DNA of 64,000 bases from assembly GCA_944324475.1 (NCBI GenBank), contig CALUWK010000003.1, positions 1 to 64,000 of the forward strand. Direction: 5' to 3'. Numbering within the stretch: position 1 is the first letter of the stretch; each line of letters opens with the position of its first letter. Shown piece after piece: positions 52,779 through 60,910 of this stretch. Origin of the DNA: Candidatus Gastranaerophilales bacterium (lineage in GTDB: Bacteria; Cyanobacteriota; Vampirovibrionia; Gastranaerophilales; Gastranaerophilaceae). The notes under the pieces were generated by a model. It was not told the DNA's origin. It made no database searches and was given only the letters and a program-made list of their open reading frames with translations. Position numbers and translations under genes: made by a program.

Positions 52779-53447
52779 ATGGAAATGATAAATAATTATA
52801 TTGAACATACGATTTTAAAATCTGATGCTACGGTTTTTGATGTTAAAAAACTGATTGATGAAGCTGTTAAATATAGTTTTTTTGGAATTTGCATTAATCC
52901 TTGTTACGTAAAATTTGCAAGAGATAATTTAAAAGATAGTGAAGTTAAAGTAGTTAGCGTTGTTAATTTTCCGCTTGCATCAAATACTATTGAAACAACT
53001 CTTTTTCAGACTGAAAATGTTTTAAAAATGGGTGCTGATGAGATTGATACTGTTTTAAATATTTCGGAATTGAAAAATAAAAATTATAAAAAAGTAGTAT
53101 TTGATATCAAAAAAACAAAAGAAATTTGCGCTGAACATAATTTAAAAGTGATATTAGAAACGGATTTACTTACAAAAGAAGAAATTGTTATTGCTTCGAA
53201 ATGTGCAGTTGAAGCTGGAGCAGATTTTGTTAAAACTTCAACAGGATTTGTTAAAAATGGAGTTGGGGCAAAGGTTGAAGATGTTAAATTAATGTATAAA
53301 GCCGTTTCTTGTGAGGGACTTGGTGTTAAGGCAAGTGGCGGTATTAAAAATTATAGACAAGCAATAGATTTAATCAATGCCGGTGCAAGTCGACTTGGAA
53401 CTTCAAGCGGTGTTGATATTATGTTAGGAGAGGTTAAAAATGACTAA
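52779..53447 (+). CDS. deoC: Deoxyribose-phosphate aldolase
   Basis: 222 residues, class I aldolase that splits 2-deoxyribose-5-phosphate into glyceraldehyde-3-phosphate and acetaldehyde. It has the start IEHTILKSDAT, ICINPCYVKFA, VVSVVNFPLA, GADEIDTVLNI, the Schiff-base lysine in DFVKTSTGF, and VKASGGIKNYRQAIDLINAGASRLGTSSG. It overlaps the next small gene by 8 nt. Acetaldehyde or G3P could feed fermentation. Confidence 0.95.
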   Translation: MEMINNYIEHTILKSDATVFDVKKLIDEAVKYSFFGICINPCYVKFARDNLKDSEVKVVSVVNFPLASNTIETTLFQTENVLKMGADEIDTVLNISELKNKNYKKVVFDIKKTKEICAEHNLKVILETDLLTKEEIVIASKCAVEAGADFVKTSTGFVKNGVGAKVEDVKLMYKAVSCEGLGVKASGGIKNYRQAIDLINAGASRLGTSSGVDIMLGEVKND

Positions 53448-53637
53448 AGAAGAAAACAAAATTACAATTCGTTCTGATAGGGATACTGATTATACTTTTA
53501 TGTATAAAGGCGAAGAAGTGGTTTTGAAAGCAGGAAGCGTGGTGTCAATCGCTGATGGACTTAAAAATGTTGTATTTCCTACTGTTGCAATGAAAATAAT
53601 GAATAATCTTATTGTTATTAAGGAAGATGTTAAATAA
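53440..53637 (+). CDS. 65-residue beta-rich protein, unknown
   Basis: Overlaps the end of deoC by 8 nt and shares its stop region with the start of the ACT-domain gene; AGGAGAGG precedes its ATG. The product (KITIRSDRDTDYTFMYKGEE, VVLKAGSVVSIADGLKNVVF) is short, charged and strand-rich. No family is recognised. Tight packing on both sides supports it as a real gene in the operon. Confidence 0.72.
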   Translation: MTKEENKITIRSDRDTDYTFMYKGEEVVLKAGSVVSIADGLKNVVFPTVAMKIMNNLIVIKEDVK

Positions 53638-53924
53638 TGGAAGAAAATAATTCAAATCAGATTATAATAACCGTTACGGGAAAAGATAAAGTTGGTATTG
53701 TTTCTGCTGTATCAAAGTGTTTGGCAAAAAATCTGGTAAATATTGAAGATATTAAGCAAACTATAATGCAGGATAATTTTGTTATGATTATGCTTTGCAG
53801 TATTGAAAAAATGACTGTTTCTTTTAAGGAATTTAAAGATAATCTTTTAGATTTGGGTGAAGAACTTGGAATGGAAATTTGGATTCAGAAAAAAGATATA
53901 TTTGACAAAATGCACACTATATAA
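53637..53924 (+). CDS. ACT-domain protein (UPF0237 family)
   Basis: 95 residues, a single ACT domain: [45 protein letters not shown]0237 proteins are commonly encoded next to UPF0210 proteins, as here (gap 8 nt), pointing to a shared, still unclear role, possibly amino-acid or redox sensing. The ATG overlaps the last base of the preceding stop. Confidence 0.9.
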   Translation: MEENNSNQIIITVTGKDKVGIVSAVSKCLAKNLVNIEDIKQTIMQDNFVMIMLCSIEKMTVSFKEFKDNLLDLGEELGMEIWIQKKDIFDKMHTI

Positions 53925-53932
53925 GGTTTTTT

Positions 53933-55300
53933 ATGTCTAGCTTTAATCAAAAACAAATACTTGAAACAATAGAAATGATAAAAATTCATCATCTTGATAT
54001 AAGAACTACAACTCTTTCTTTAAGTCTTAGAGACTGCATGAGTCAAGATACAAAAAAAACTGCAGTTAAGATATATGATAAAATAGTAAAATATGCTAAA
54101 AATTTCGTGTCTTTGGCTAATGAAATCGAAAATGAATATTCTATTCCAATAGTTAACAAAAGAATTGCTCTAACTCCTGTATCATTGGTTGGAGAATCTT
54201 GCGATAATTGTGATTATGTATATATTGCAAAAATGATTGATAAGGCGGCTAGTGAAGTTGGCGTTGATTTTGTCGGAGGTTTTTCGGCTCTTGTTGATAA
54301 AGGTTTTACAAATGGAGATTTGAGATTTTTTGAGCAAATTCCTGAGGCGTTGGCGTTAACCAAGAAGTTGTGTTCTTCCGTTAACCTTGGAACTTCAAAA
54401 TCCGGCGTTAATATGGACGGGGTTTTAAAGACCGCAGATGTTATTAAAAAAACTGCTATATTAACAAAAGATTCGGATAGTATTGGTGCTGCTAAATTTG
54501 TTTGTTTTTGTAATGCGGTAACAGATAATCCTTTTATGGCAGGGGCTTTCTGTGGTGTAAATGAAGCTGAATGTGCTTTAAATATAGGAGTATCCGGTCC
54601 GGGGGTTGTATCTAGTGCTATTTATGATTTATCACCCGAAGCGGATTTTGGTCAAGTTAGTAACTTGATTAAAAAAATGGCTTTTAAAATTACAGTTGCA
54701 GGTGAATTTGTTGGAAGAAAACTTGCAAAAAAGATGAATATTCCGTTTGGAGTAATTGATTTATCCCTTGCACCAACGCCTTTAAAAGGAGATAGTGTTG
54801 CTGAAATTTTTAAGGCGATGGGATTAGAACAAGCAGGAGCTCATGGAACTACTATGGCACTTGCAATGTTGAATGATGCGGTTAAAAAGGGTGGTATTAT
54901 GGCATCTAGTTATGTTGGCGGATTGTCAGGGGCTTTTATTCCTGTTTCAGAGGACGCTGGCATGATTGAAGCGGCTGAGATAGGTTCCCTTACAATAGAT
55001 AAATTGGAAGCAATGACATCGGTTTGTTCTGTTGGTCTTGATATGATTGCGATACCTGGTGATACTCCAAATTCAACAATAGCGGGTATGATAGCTGATG
55101 AAATGGCAATCGGTATGATTAACAAAAAAACAACCGCAGTAAGAATTATTCCTGTTATAGGCAAAAATGTCGGAGATAAAGCAGAATTTGGCGGTTTATT
55201 GGGCTATGCTCCTATTATGAAGGTTAATCCTTATTCATCTTTAGATTTTGTAAAAAGAGGAGGTAGAGTTCCGGCGCCTATTCATAGTATGAATAATTAA
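53933..55300 (+). CDS. UPF0210 (DUF711) family protein
   Basis: 455 residues, the usual family length. Marks are [94 protein letters not shown], and [18 protein letters not shown]. Despite old annotations as 'PFL family', the fold is related to glycyl-radical-enzyme-like barrels without the radical loop, and the function is unknown. Paired with the ACT-domain gene. Confidence 0.9.
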   Translation: MSSFNQKQILETIEMIKIHHLDIRTTTLSLSLRDCMSQDTKKTAVKIYDKIVKYAKNFVSLANEIENEYSIPIVNKRIALTPVSLVGESCDNCDYVYIAKMIDKAASEVGVDFVGGFSALVDKGFTNGDLRFFEQIPEALALTKKLCSSVNLGTSKSGVNMDGVLKTADVIKKTAILTKDSDSIGAAKFVCFCNAVTDNPFMAGAFCGVNEAECALNIGVSGPGVVSSAIYDLSPEADFGQVSNLIKKMAFKITVAGEFVGRKLAKKMNIPFGVIDLSLAPTPLKGDSVAEIFKAMGLEQAGAHGTTMALAMLNDAVKKGGIMASSYVGGLSGAFIPVSEDAGMIEAAEIGSLTIDKLEAMTSVCSVGLDMIAIPGDTPNSTIAGMIADEMAIGMINKKTTAVRIIPVIGKNVGDKAEFGGLLGYAPIMKVNPYSSLDFVKRGGRVPAPIHSMNN

Positions 55301-55379
55301 TTATTAAAATTTGTTTCAAACGATATGTGTTTTTGGTTTTTTTTGATAGAATGTTTTTGAAGAAGGATAGAGGTATTAT

Positions 55380-57707
55380 ATGATAAGTTTATTTTCCCGT
55401 AAAAAACAGTGTAGCGCTAATTTTGCTTCTGATGAGCTTGATATATTGTTGGCTAAAATTGCTCAAATCTATAGAATTGAGGAGTTAAATCCTGACAGAA
55501 AGAAATATTTGTCAAAAACTATTAGAAAATTCGGTTATCTTCCTTACCCGCAATTTAAGGTTTTGCAAGAATTGACTCCTGCAGAGACTATATATTGTTT
55601 AGTTGAAAAATTAATTTATGCTAAAACATTTGTGGTTAATAAATTTATTGAATTTGATAATCCTTCGGTTTTAGCAAGAAAAAATATTAAAAATTCGGAT
55701 TGGTTTAAGCAAGAAGGTCATGATATTAAGCTTCTTTCTTTAAGTGGGCTTGGAGATGGGAATTCTTCTGAAAATACGGGAAAATTTATAGATTGGTTAA
55801 AATGTTTGGTTACTTTAAATTCTGGCAATGAAAGTTTAGGTATTTTACCAACTACTTTATATTTAATACCTTTTAGTGAGCGTGAATTTGATTGTGCATA
55901 TTTACCTAAGTCTTCTGAGGTTTCAAATAAGTTGCAAGATGATAATTTGATGAAATTTTTGGGTCTTGATGCTGAAAGTCAGGTAAAACTGTTTATTCAA
56001 TTAGCTCAATTATGCAATCATCCTGTGATTTATGATGTATTGCCGCAAACAGCAAGATTTTCTAAGGTTGTTTTAGCTAATCCTTATGTGGCTCGTTGGA
56101 TAGATGTAAATGAACTTTTAAATAGTATCATCGGTTATTTAAATGCTTTATGTGCTCAAATTATGCAAAAAAGAGTTTATAAAGATGATGACGTTGTAAG
56201 TGCTCAAAAGAAATACATTGAAAATCTAAAAGGTAATTATAAAAAATATTCATCTGAAGAAGAAAAAATTGTAGCTGAAATTGAGGAAGATATTAAGGAA
56301 TATAAAATTCTTGTTTCTTATAAAATGAGTTTTGCTCAAAAGCAGGATGAATTGTCAAGAAAGGCTCAAGAGCTAATTGAATGTGTGGCTAAAAAGCGTA
56401 TTAAATCTGAAGATGATATATTAAATCAAAATGATATAGTATTAGCTTTGATTAAGGCTGGACTTTGGACAGTATCTGGAGGTGCCTGGTGTTCTGCTGG
56501 TGTTCCGGTTTTTGACAAGATGAGCAAGGGCGCTCAGTATCCTTTGTTTAAACATTATAATTATAAGGGTGAAGATGTCAGTCATTTTGCGAATTTGGAT
56601 TGCCAAACGCCATATTTCTTTTATCATTTTGAAATAAATAAATATAACGGTGATGTTATAGATTTTTATGTGGATTATGTTGTAAAATTGCAAAAAAAAT
56701 ACAATTTTGACGGTTTTAGAATTGACCATATAGATCATATTGTAGATGAGGTTTCACAAGATAAAAAAGGACAACCTTTAAGCTATAGAATACCTGCAAA
56801 GGTATTGGGTAAAGTTAATTCTGCATTGAAAAAGAAAATACCATATTTTGCGACACTGGCAGAATATATGTTATGGGATGGGTATTTCAAAGAATATCAT
56901 AAAGATATGAAGTTTGATGTTCTTTGGGGAGACGATATAGTTTCTCAAAGTACTAAGACTCCCGAACAAATAATCAATGATAATTTGCGTTTGTCAACTT
57001 ATAATCAAAAAAATGCAAAGTCGAATTCTCTTGCAATATTGAAAACATATAATAACCAAGATGGTGAATTTAGAGATATTAATCAGTATCCAGGGCAGTT
57101 AGGAGCTCAGGGCGCTTTGTTTAAGTGGTTTAAGATGAAATTTATTCCGGGTGGAAAATTTGCAAGACGTCCCGTTTTATTGGTAGATGGAGATGAAAGT
57201 TTTACAAAGGTTGGAATAGAAAGAGTTATTTCAAAAGAAGTTTCCATGGTTAGAAATTATGATTGGGATTTTTTTGAAAAATTTAATGCACTAGATTATT
57301 TTGCTCAAAATGACAAACTTTTAAATTCCGGAAGGGCAGTACTGCATAATCAAGAAAATAATGGTTTTGTATGTTGGGAAGTTGTGCCTGATGAAATAAA
57401 GAAACCTAAAAAAGGTGAAAAACAACCTACGTATTTAATTGTGGCTAATTATTTTGCTCCTTATGAAATTAAGGATATTCAATTTGAAGATGGACACATT
57501 GAAAAAAAGAATGTTAGAGGTACGATAACTCGTGATAATACTGTAAAATTGAAAAGGGGTAAAAAGCTTGTCTCATATTTTGATTTTGAATTGGATGAGT
57601 TGAATAAATGTATGTTTGTTGAAAAACCTCTTGAAAATGATATTGTTAAACAAATTACATTTAAAGAACTAAGGCCTGGCGAATTTAAGGTTTATAAAAT
57701 GATATAA
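55380..57707 (+). CDS. GH13-like alpha-glucan enzyme with large N-terminal region
   Basis: 775 residues. The barrel's active-site motifs are in the second half: nucleophile D449 in DGFRIDHIDHI, acid E495 in ATLAEYMLWD, and a third-motif-like D561 in YNNQDGEF, in place of the usual NHD. About 380 N-terminal residues are not recognised and contain a long charged helical stretch (about 265-345). No signal peptide, so probably cytoplasmic. Likely acts on storage or imported glucans, but the divergence makes the reaction uncertain. A GC-rich hairpin follows. Confidence 0.75.
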   Translation: MISLFSRKKQCSANFASDELDILLAKIAQIYRIEELNPDRKKYLSKTIRKFGYLPYPQFKVLQELTPAETIYCLVEKLIYAKTFVVNKFIEFDNPSVLARKNIKNSDWFKQEGHDIKLLSLSGLGDGNSSENTGKFIDWLKCLVTLNSGNESLGILPTTLYLIPFSEREFDCAYLPKSSEVSNKLQDDNLMKFLGLDAESQVKLFIQLAQLCNHPVIYDVLPQTARFSKVVLANPYVARWIDVNELLNSIIGYLNALCAQIMQKRVYKDDDVVSAQKKYIENLKGNYKKYSSEEEKIVAEIEEDIKEYKILVSYKMSFAQKQDELSRKAQELIECVAKKRIKSEDDILNQNDIVLALIKAGLWTVSGGAWCSAGVPVFDKMSKGAQYPLFKHYNYKGEDVSHFANLDCQTPYFFYHFEINKYNGDVIDFYVDYVVKLQKKYNFDGFRIDHIDHIVDEVSQDKKGQPLSYRIPAKVLGKVNSALKKKIPYFATLAEYMLWDGYFKEYHKDMKFDVLWGDDIVSQSTKTPEQIINDNLRLSTYNQKNAKSNSLAILKTYNNQDGEFRDINQYPGQLGAQGALFKWFKMKFIPGGKFARRPVLLVDGDESFTKVGIERVISKEVSMVRNYDWDFFEKFNALDYFAQNDKLLNSGRAVLHNQENNGFVCWEVVPDEIKKPKKGEKQPTYLIVANYFAPYEIKDIQFEDGHIEKKNVRGTITRDNTVKLKRGKKLVSYFDFELDELNKCMFVEKPLENDIVKQITFKELRPGEFKVYKMI

Positions 57708-57710
57708 AAG

Positions 57711-57735
57711 AGGGGGGATGTTTATCCCCCCTTAA
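57711..57735. terminator. GC-rich hairpin between convergent genes
   Basis: AGGGGGGAT (57711-57719), loop GTTT, ATCCCCCCT (57724-57732). The T tract is weak on the plus side; on the minus side CTTTTATA follows. Confidence 0.6.
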
Positions 57736-57763
57736 TTTATATATTGAGGTCAATGACTTAGCT

Positions 57764-58858
57764 TTAAGCAAAAACTTTGAATGTTTTTTCTACGTTATCA
57801 CTTATTACTTTTTCAACTGATTCCATTTCTGTTGCTATTGCATTTTGTTCTGTGTCAAGTTGTTGTAATCTTAATTCGAGTTGTTGGTCTTCTTGTTGAA
57901 TTATTTCAGTTTGCGCATTGATATCTGATATTGTTTTTTCGTATATTGTTTTTTCGTATTCGTAATCATTATAAGCATCATCATAGGCATCTTGATCCAT
58001 TTCCTGAACTGTTGAAAGTGAAAAAGTCATTCCTTTAAGATCATTCGGATAAGAATCATCATCTGCTATAATAATTGAGCTATATCTTCCTGTGCTTGAT
58101 TGTTCCAATGTTGCAGTTACCTGAGTAGTTACTTCTTTTGAATAAGTGTAAGGGTATAGGATATTATATTTATCTATTTGTGGGTTATCAGAAGTCATAT
58201 CAAGCAATTGTTCTTCTGTTAGGAAATGATTTTTGCCTTGTGAGTCTTGGAAGAAATAGTATTGTACATCTTTTTCTGTGCAACATTTATCATATCCTGG
58301 AAGATTTTTATTTGCTTCCGCTTTGTATACTTGATATTGATTAATTAAAAGCGAACCGTTTGAACCTGTATAGGCATCAGTTGAACTTTCGTCATAAATA
58401 ATTGAAGTTGTGGCTTTGTTGCCTGTGTCGACAAGTGGCAATGTATAAGTATTATATGTTGATCCGTCATCTTTTTCTACGGTTTGTTTGTTAACTGCAC
58501 CCAGACTATATGATGTATTTTTTGAATCCATATATTCTTGTTTGCTTGATAGACTTACTATGTACTCGTTTTCGTTGTTGTATGTTTTAGTTAGATTCGA
58601 GATAACATAATCTTCTGATGCATAAGAACTTGAAGAATTTTCAAGAACATAACTTGTAGAATAAAAGTCTGATGTTGAAGGTGGTGTGGGAACTGTTAAA
58701 TCCATCATTTGATTGTATAAGTTAGCACTTTCATTTGAAAGAGCTGTTCTTTGTTGATTTATTTGTTGACCTTGGTATTCAACATTGCTTTTTCTTGCGG
58801 TTAAACCTAAAAATCTTGCCTGACTGGCTGCCATACCCATAACTGTCATTGCCTCCAT
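57764..58858 (-). CDS. Sigma28-type protein with MGMAASQAR N-terminus, probably flagellar/type III exported
   Basis: 364 residues from the ATG at 58858. ATGs at 58849 and 58840 (MGMAASQARFLGLTARKS) are alternatives, the last with GGAGG 11 nt upstream. A frame extending to 59017 runs through the promoter and is not used. The start is helical (FLGLTARKSNVEYQGQQINQ); the middle is Ser/Thr/Tyr-rich (STSDFYSTSYVLENSSSSYA); the end is a long coiled coil (YDDAYNDYEYEKTIYEK, QEDQQLELRLQQLDTEQNAI). The shape (helix, variable middle, C-terminal helix) is like flagellar axial or type III exported proteins (inference). flhB lies upstream, separated only by pflA. Confidence 0.75.
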   Translation of the reverse strand: MEAMTVMGMAASQARFLGLTARKSNVEYQGQQINQQRTALSNESANLYNQMMDLTVPTPPSTSDFYSTSYVLENSSSSYASEDYVISNLTKTYNNENEYIVSLSSKQEYMDSKNTSYSLGAVNKQTVEKDDGSTYNTYTLPLVDTGNKATTSIIYDESSTDAYTGSNGSLLINQYQVYKAEANKNLPGYDKCCTEKDVQYYFFQDSQGKNHFLTEEQLLDMTSDNPQIDKYNILYPYTYSKEVTTQVTATLEQSSTGRYSSIIIADDDSYPNDLKGMTFSLSTVQEMDQDAYDDAYNDYEYEKTIYEKTISDINAQTEIIQQEDQQLELRLQQLDTEQNAIATEMESVEKVISDNVEKTFKVFA

Positions 58859-58877
58859 TGTTTGTTTACAATAGTGT

Positions 58878-58904
58878 TTACGGGTTTTATTTAATGAATC
58901 TTTA
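58878..58904 (-). promoter_or_regulatory. Sigma28-like promoter
   Basis: On the minus strand: TAAAGATT (7 of 8 to the sigma28 -35), exactly 11 nt, ACCCGTAA (5 of 8 to GCCGATAA). Start of transcription would be about 58871, which leaves a very short leader to the ATG at 58858 and favours the ATGs at 58849 or 58840. Confidence 0.55.
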
Positions 58905-58931
58905 GTATAAATAAAGTATTTTTTACAAAAG

Positions 58932-58960
58932 TTTACAAATTTTTTTGCTTGGAATATAAT
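58932..58960 (+). promoter_or_regulatory. Promoter of pflA
   Basis: TTTACA, 17-nt spacer, perfect TATAAT. AGGAAAA precedes the ATG at 58978. It is divergent from and close to the sigma28-like promoter of the minus-strand gene. Confidence 0.7.
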
Positions 58961-58977
58961 AGGGATAGGAAAATAAA

Positions 58978-59730
58978 ATGGTTCAAATTTTTGGTAATAT
59001 ACATTCATTAGAATCATGCGGGACGGTCGATGGTCCTGGTGTCCGATTTGTTGTTTTTATGCAAGGTTGTCCTATGCGATGTTTATATTGTCATAATCCT
59101 GACAGTTGGGATTTTAATGTCAATAAAAAAATGACAGCTGATGAAATATTGGAAAAATATGATAGCGTTAAAGAATTTTTAAAAAATGGCGGTCTGACTG
59201 TTACAGGGGGCGAGCCCTTGGTTCAGATTGATTTTGTGATTGATTTATTTAAAAAAGCAAGAAATAAAAATATACATACAGCTCTTGATACTTCCGGAGT
59301 AACGTTTAACAGGAAAGATACAAAGAAAATAGATGAACTTTTAAAATATACAAGTCTTGTGATGTTGGATATTAAGCATATTGATAATATTCAACATAAT
59401 AAATTGACTGGTCATCCAAATGAGCAAATATTGGATTTTGCAAGATATTTATCTGAAAAGAAAATTCCGGTTTGGATAAGACATGTTGTTGTTCCTTCGA
59501 TCACTTATAATAAAGTTTATTTATCAAAACTCGGAGAATTTTTAGCCACTTTGCACAATATTGAAGCATTAGATGTGTTACCATATCATAATATGGCAAT
59601 ACCAAAATATGAAAGTTTGGGTAAGGAATATCCTTTGAAAGACATTCCTCCTTTGACTAAAGAAGAAGCGATGGATGCAAGAAATATAATTTTAGAAGCA
59701 ATGAGGAATGCAAGAATAAATAAGAAATAA
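58978..59730 (+). CDS. pflA: Pyruvate formate-lyase activating enzyme
   Basis: A 250-residue radical SAM enzyme that abstracts hydrogen from the PFL glycine. The cluster motif CxxxCxxC is in QGCPMRCLYCHNPDSW; the opening GNIHSLESCGTVDGPGVRFVVF and TVTGGEPLVQ are typical of PFL activases. Its target glycine here is on the separate 81-residue subunit encoded 8.7 kb upstream. It stops on the base before the last base of the convergent flhB, leaving no gap. Confidence 0.95.
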   Translation: MVQIFGNIHSLESCGTVDGPGVRFVVFMQGCPMRCLYCHNPDSWDFNVNKKMTADEILEKYDSVKEFLKNGGLTVTGGEPLVQIDFVIDLFKKARNKNIHTALDTSGVTFNRKDTKKIDELLKYTSLVMLDIKHIDNIQHNKLTGHPNEQILDFARYLSEKKIPVWIRHVVVPSITYNKVYLSKLGEFLATLHNIEALDVLPYHNMAIPKYESLGKEYPLKDIPPLTKEEAMDARNIILEAMRNARINKK

Positions 59731-60906
59731 TTATTCTTGTTTATTTTTAAATTTTTTTAGTGATTCTTCTTTTTTCTTTTGAATTTCTTTTTGAGTTTCT
59801 ATGTCGCCTTTTTGTGTTGCAGTTTTTTCAATTTTTTCTTGTTGTTGGTTTGTTGTTTTTTTGAGTTTGTATACAAAAATTAATATTTCTGCTATAGCCT
59901 TGTATAAATCAGGGGGGATTTGTCTATTTATATCTACAAGCCTAAATAGTGCTCGTGCAACTGGTGGATTTTCGATAACGGGGATATTGTGTTCCCGTGC
60001 GATTTCTTTAATTTTATGAGCAAAAAGTTCTGTTCCTTTTGCAACAAGCATTGGAGATTCCATTTTTTCCGCATCATATTTAATGGCGCAGGCTATATGG
60101 GTTGGATTAGTTACAACAAAATCACAAGTAGTAACAGCATCCATCATTTTTTGTTGTAAGAGTTGTTGTCGTCTTTGACGAAGGGCTGCTTTTACGTTTG
60201 GATCACCTTCTGAATTTTTATATTCATCTTTAACTTCTTTAAAAGACATTTTTTGGTCTTGAAGAAATTTCCATTTGGTAACTCCGTAGTCTGCTGCTGC
60301 AATAATTAAAAAAGCGATACCTGCTTTAATCACAAAATCAAGCATTAATGATCCGAATTGTATCATTATAGCAAAGTGGTTATCGATGGCTGCTAACATT
60401 AAAATATCTTCAAAATGTTCTTTGTATACCATATAACCGATTATTCCAAGGATTATTACCTTTGCTATGTTTTTAAATAAATCAAAAAGAGTTTTTGGAC
60501 TCATAAGATTTTTAAAATATTTTGTAGGATTAAATTTTTCTGCATTGAATTCCATAGGTTTTGTTGTAAACAAAGGACCTATTTGTATTAAATCACCTAA
60601 AATACCCATTATAGAAGCAAGTATAAGAATTGGAAGTAATATTAAGGCTGTAGGAATAACAGTTTTTGTAAAAAGATAAGCATAGCCTATTTCATCAAGA
60701 TGTTTATTTGGAATTTGCTCGTATATGATTGTAAATAACGCTGTTAGCTGCCCCCAGATTAGAGGGGACAACATATAAATTGCGCTAAACATAACAATAA
60801 TAGCAAGAGCAGTTGATAAATCTTTTGATTTTACGACCTGTCCTTGTTCTCTAGCTTTTCTTAGTTTTTGTTGACTTGCTTCAAATTGTTTATTCTCATC
60901 ACCCAT
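59731..60906 (-). CDS. flhB: Flagellar export switch protein FlhB
   Basis: 391 residues. N-terminal FEASQQKLRKAREQGQVVKSKDLS, four membrane spans (about 28-210), a cytoplasmic linker, and the self-cleaving NPTH motif (N267-P268 in VVTNPTHIACAIKY). It ends with ENPPVARALFRLVDINRQIPPDLYKAIAEIL and a charged tail. FlhB sets the substrate specificity of the flagellar type III secretion apparatus. The start lies 4 nt after the stop of the upstream gene. Confidence 0.96.
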   Translation of the reverse strand: MGDENKQFEASQQKLRKAREQGQVVKSKDLSTALAIIVMFSAIYMLSPLIWGQLTALFTIIYEQIPNKHLDEIGYAYLFTKTVIPTALILLPILILASIMGILGDLIQIGPLFTTKPMEFNAEKFNPTKYFKNLMSPKTLFDLFKNIAKVIILGIIGYMVYKEHFEDILMLAAIDNHFAIMIQFGSLMLDFVIKAGIAFLIIAAADYGVTKWKFLQDQKMSFKEVKDEYKNSEGDPNVKAALRQRRQQLLQQKMMDAVTTCDFVVTNPTHIACAIKYDAEKMESPMLVAKGTELFAHKIKEIAREHNIPVIENPPVARALFRLVDINRQIPPDLYKAIAEILIFVYKLKKTTNQQQEKIEKTATQKGDIETQKEIQKKKEESLKKFKNKQE

Positions 60907-60910
60907 AGAA

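Noticed and set aside
53933-55300. UPF0210 protein as a second pyruvate formate-lyase
   Set aside because: Old annotations call the family 'PFL family', but there is no CC pair nor glycyl-radical loop; it pairs with the UPF0237 ACT protein.
58859-59017. N-terminal extension of the MGMAASQAR protein up to 59017
   Set aside because: It would run through the sigma28-like promoter and the pflA start region and has no ribosome site.
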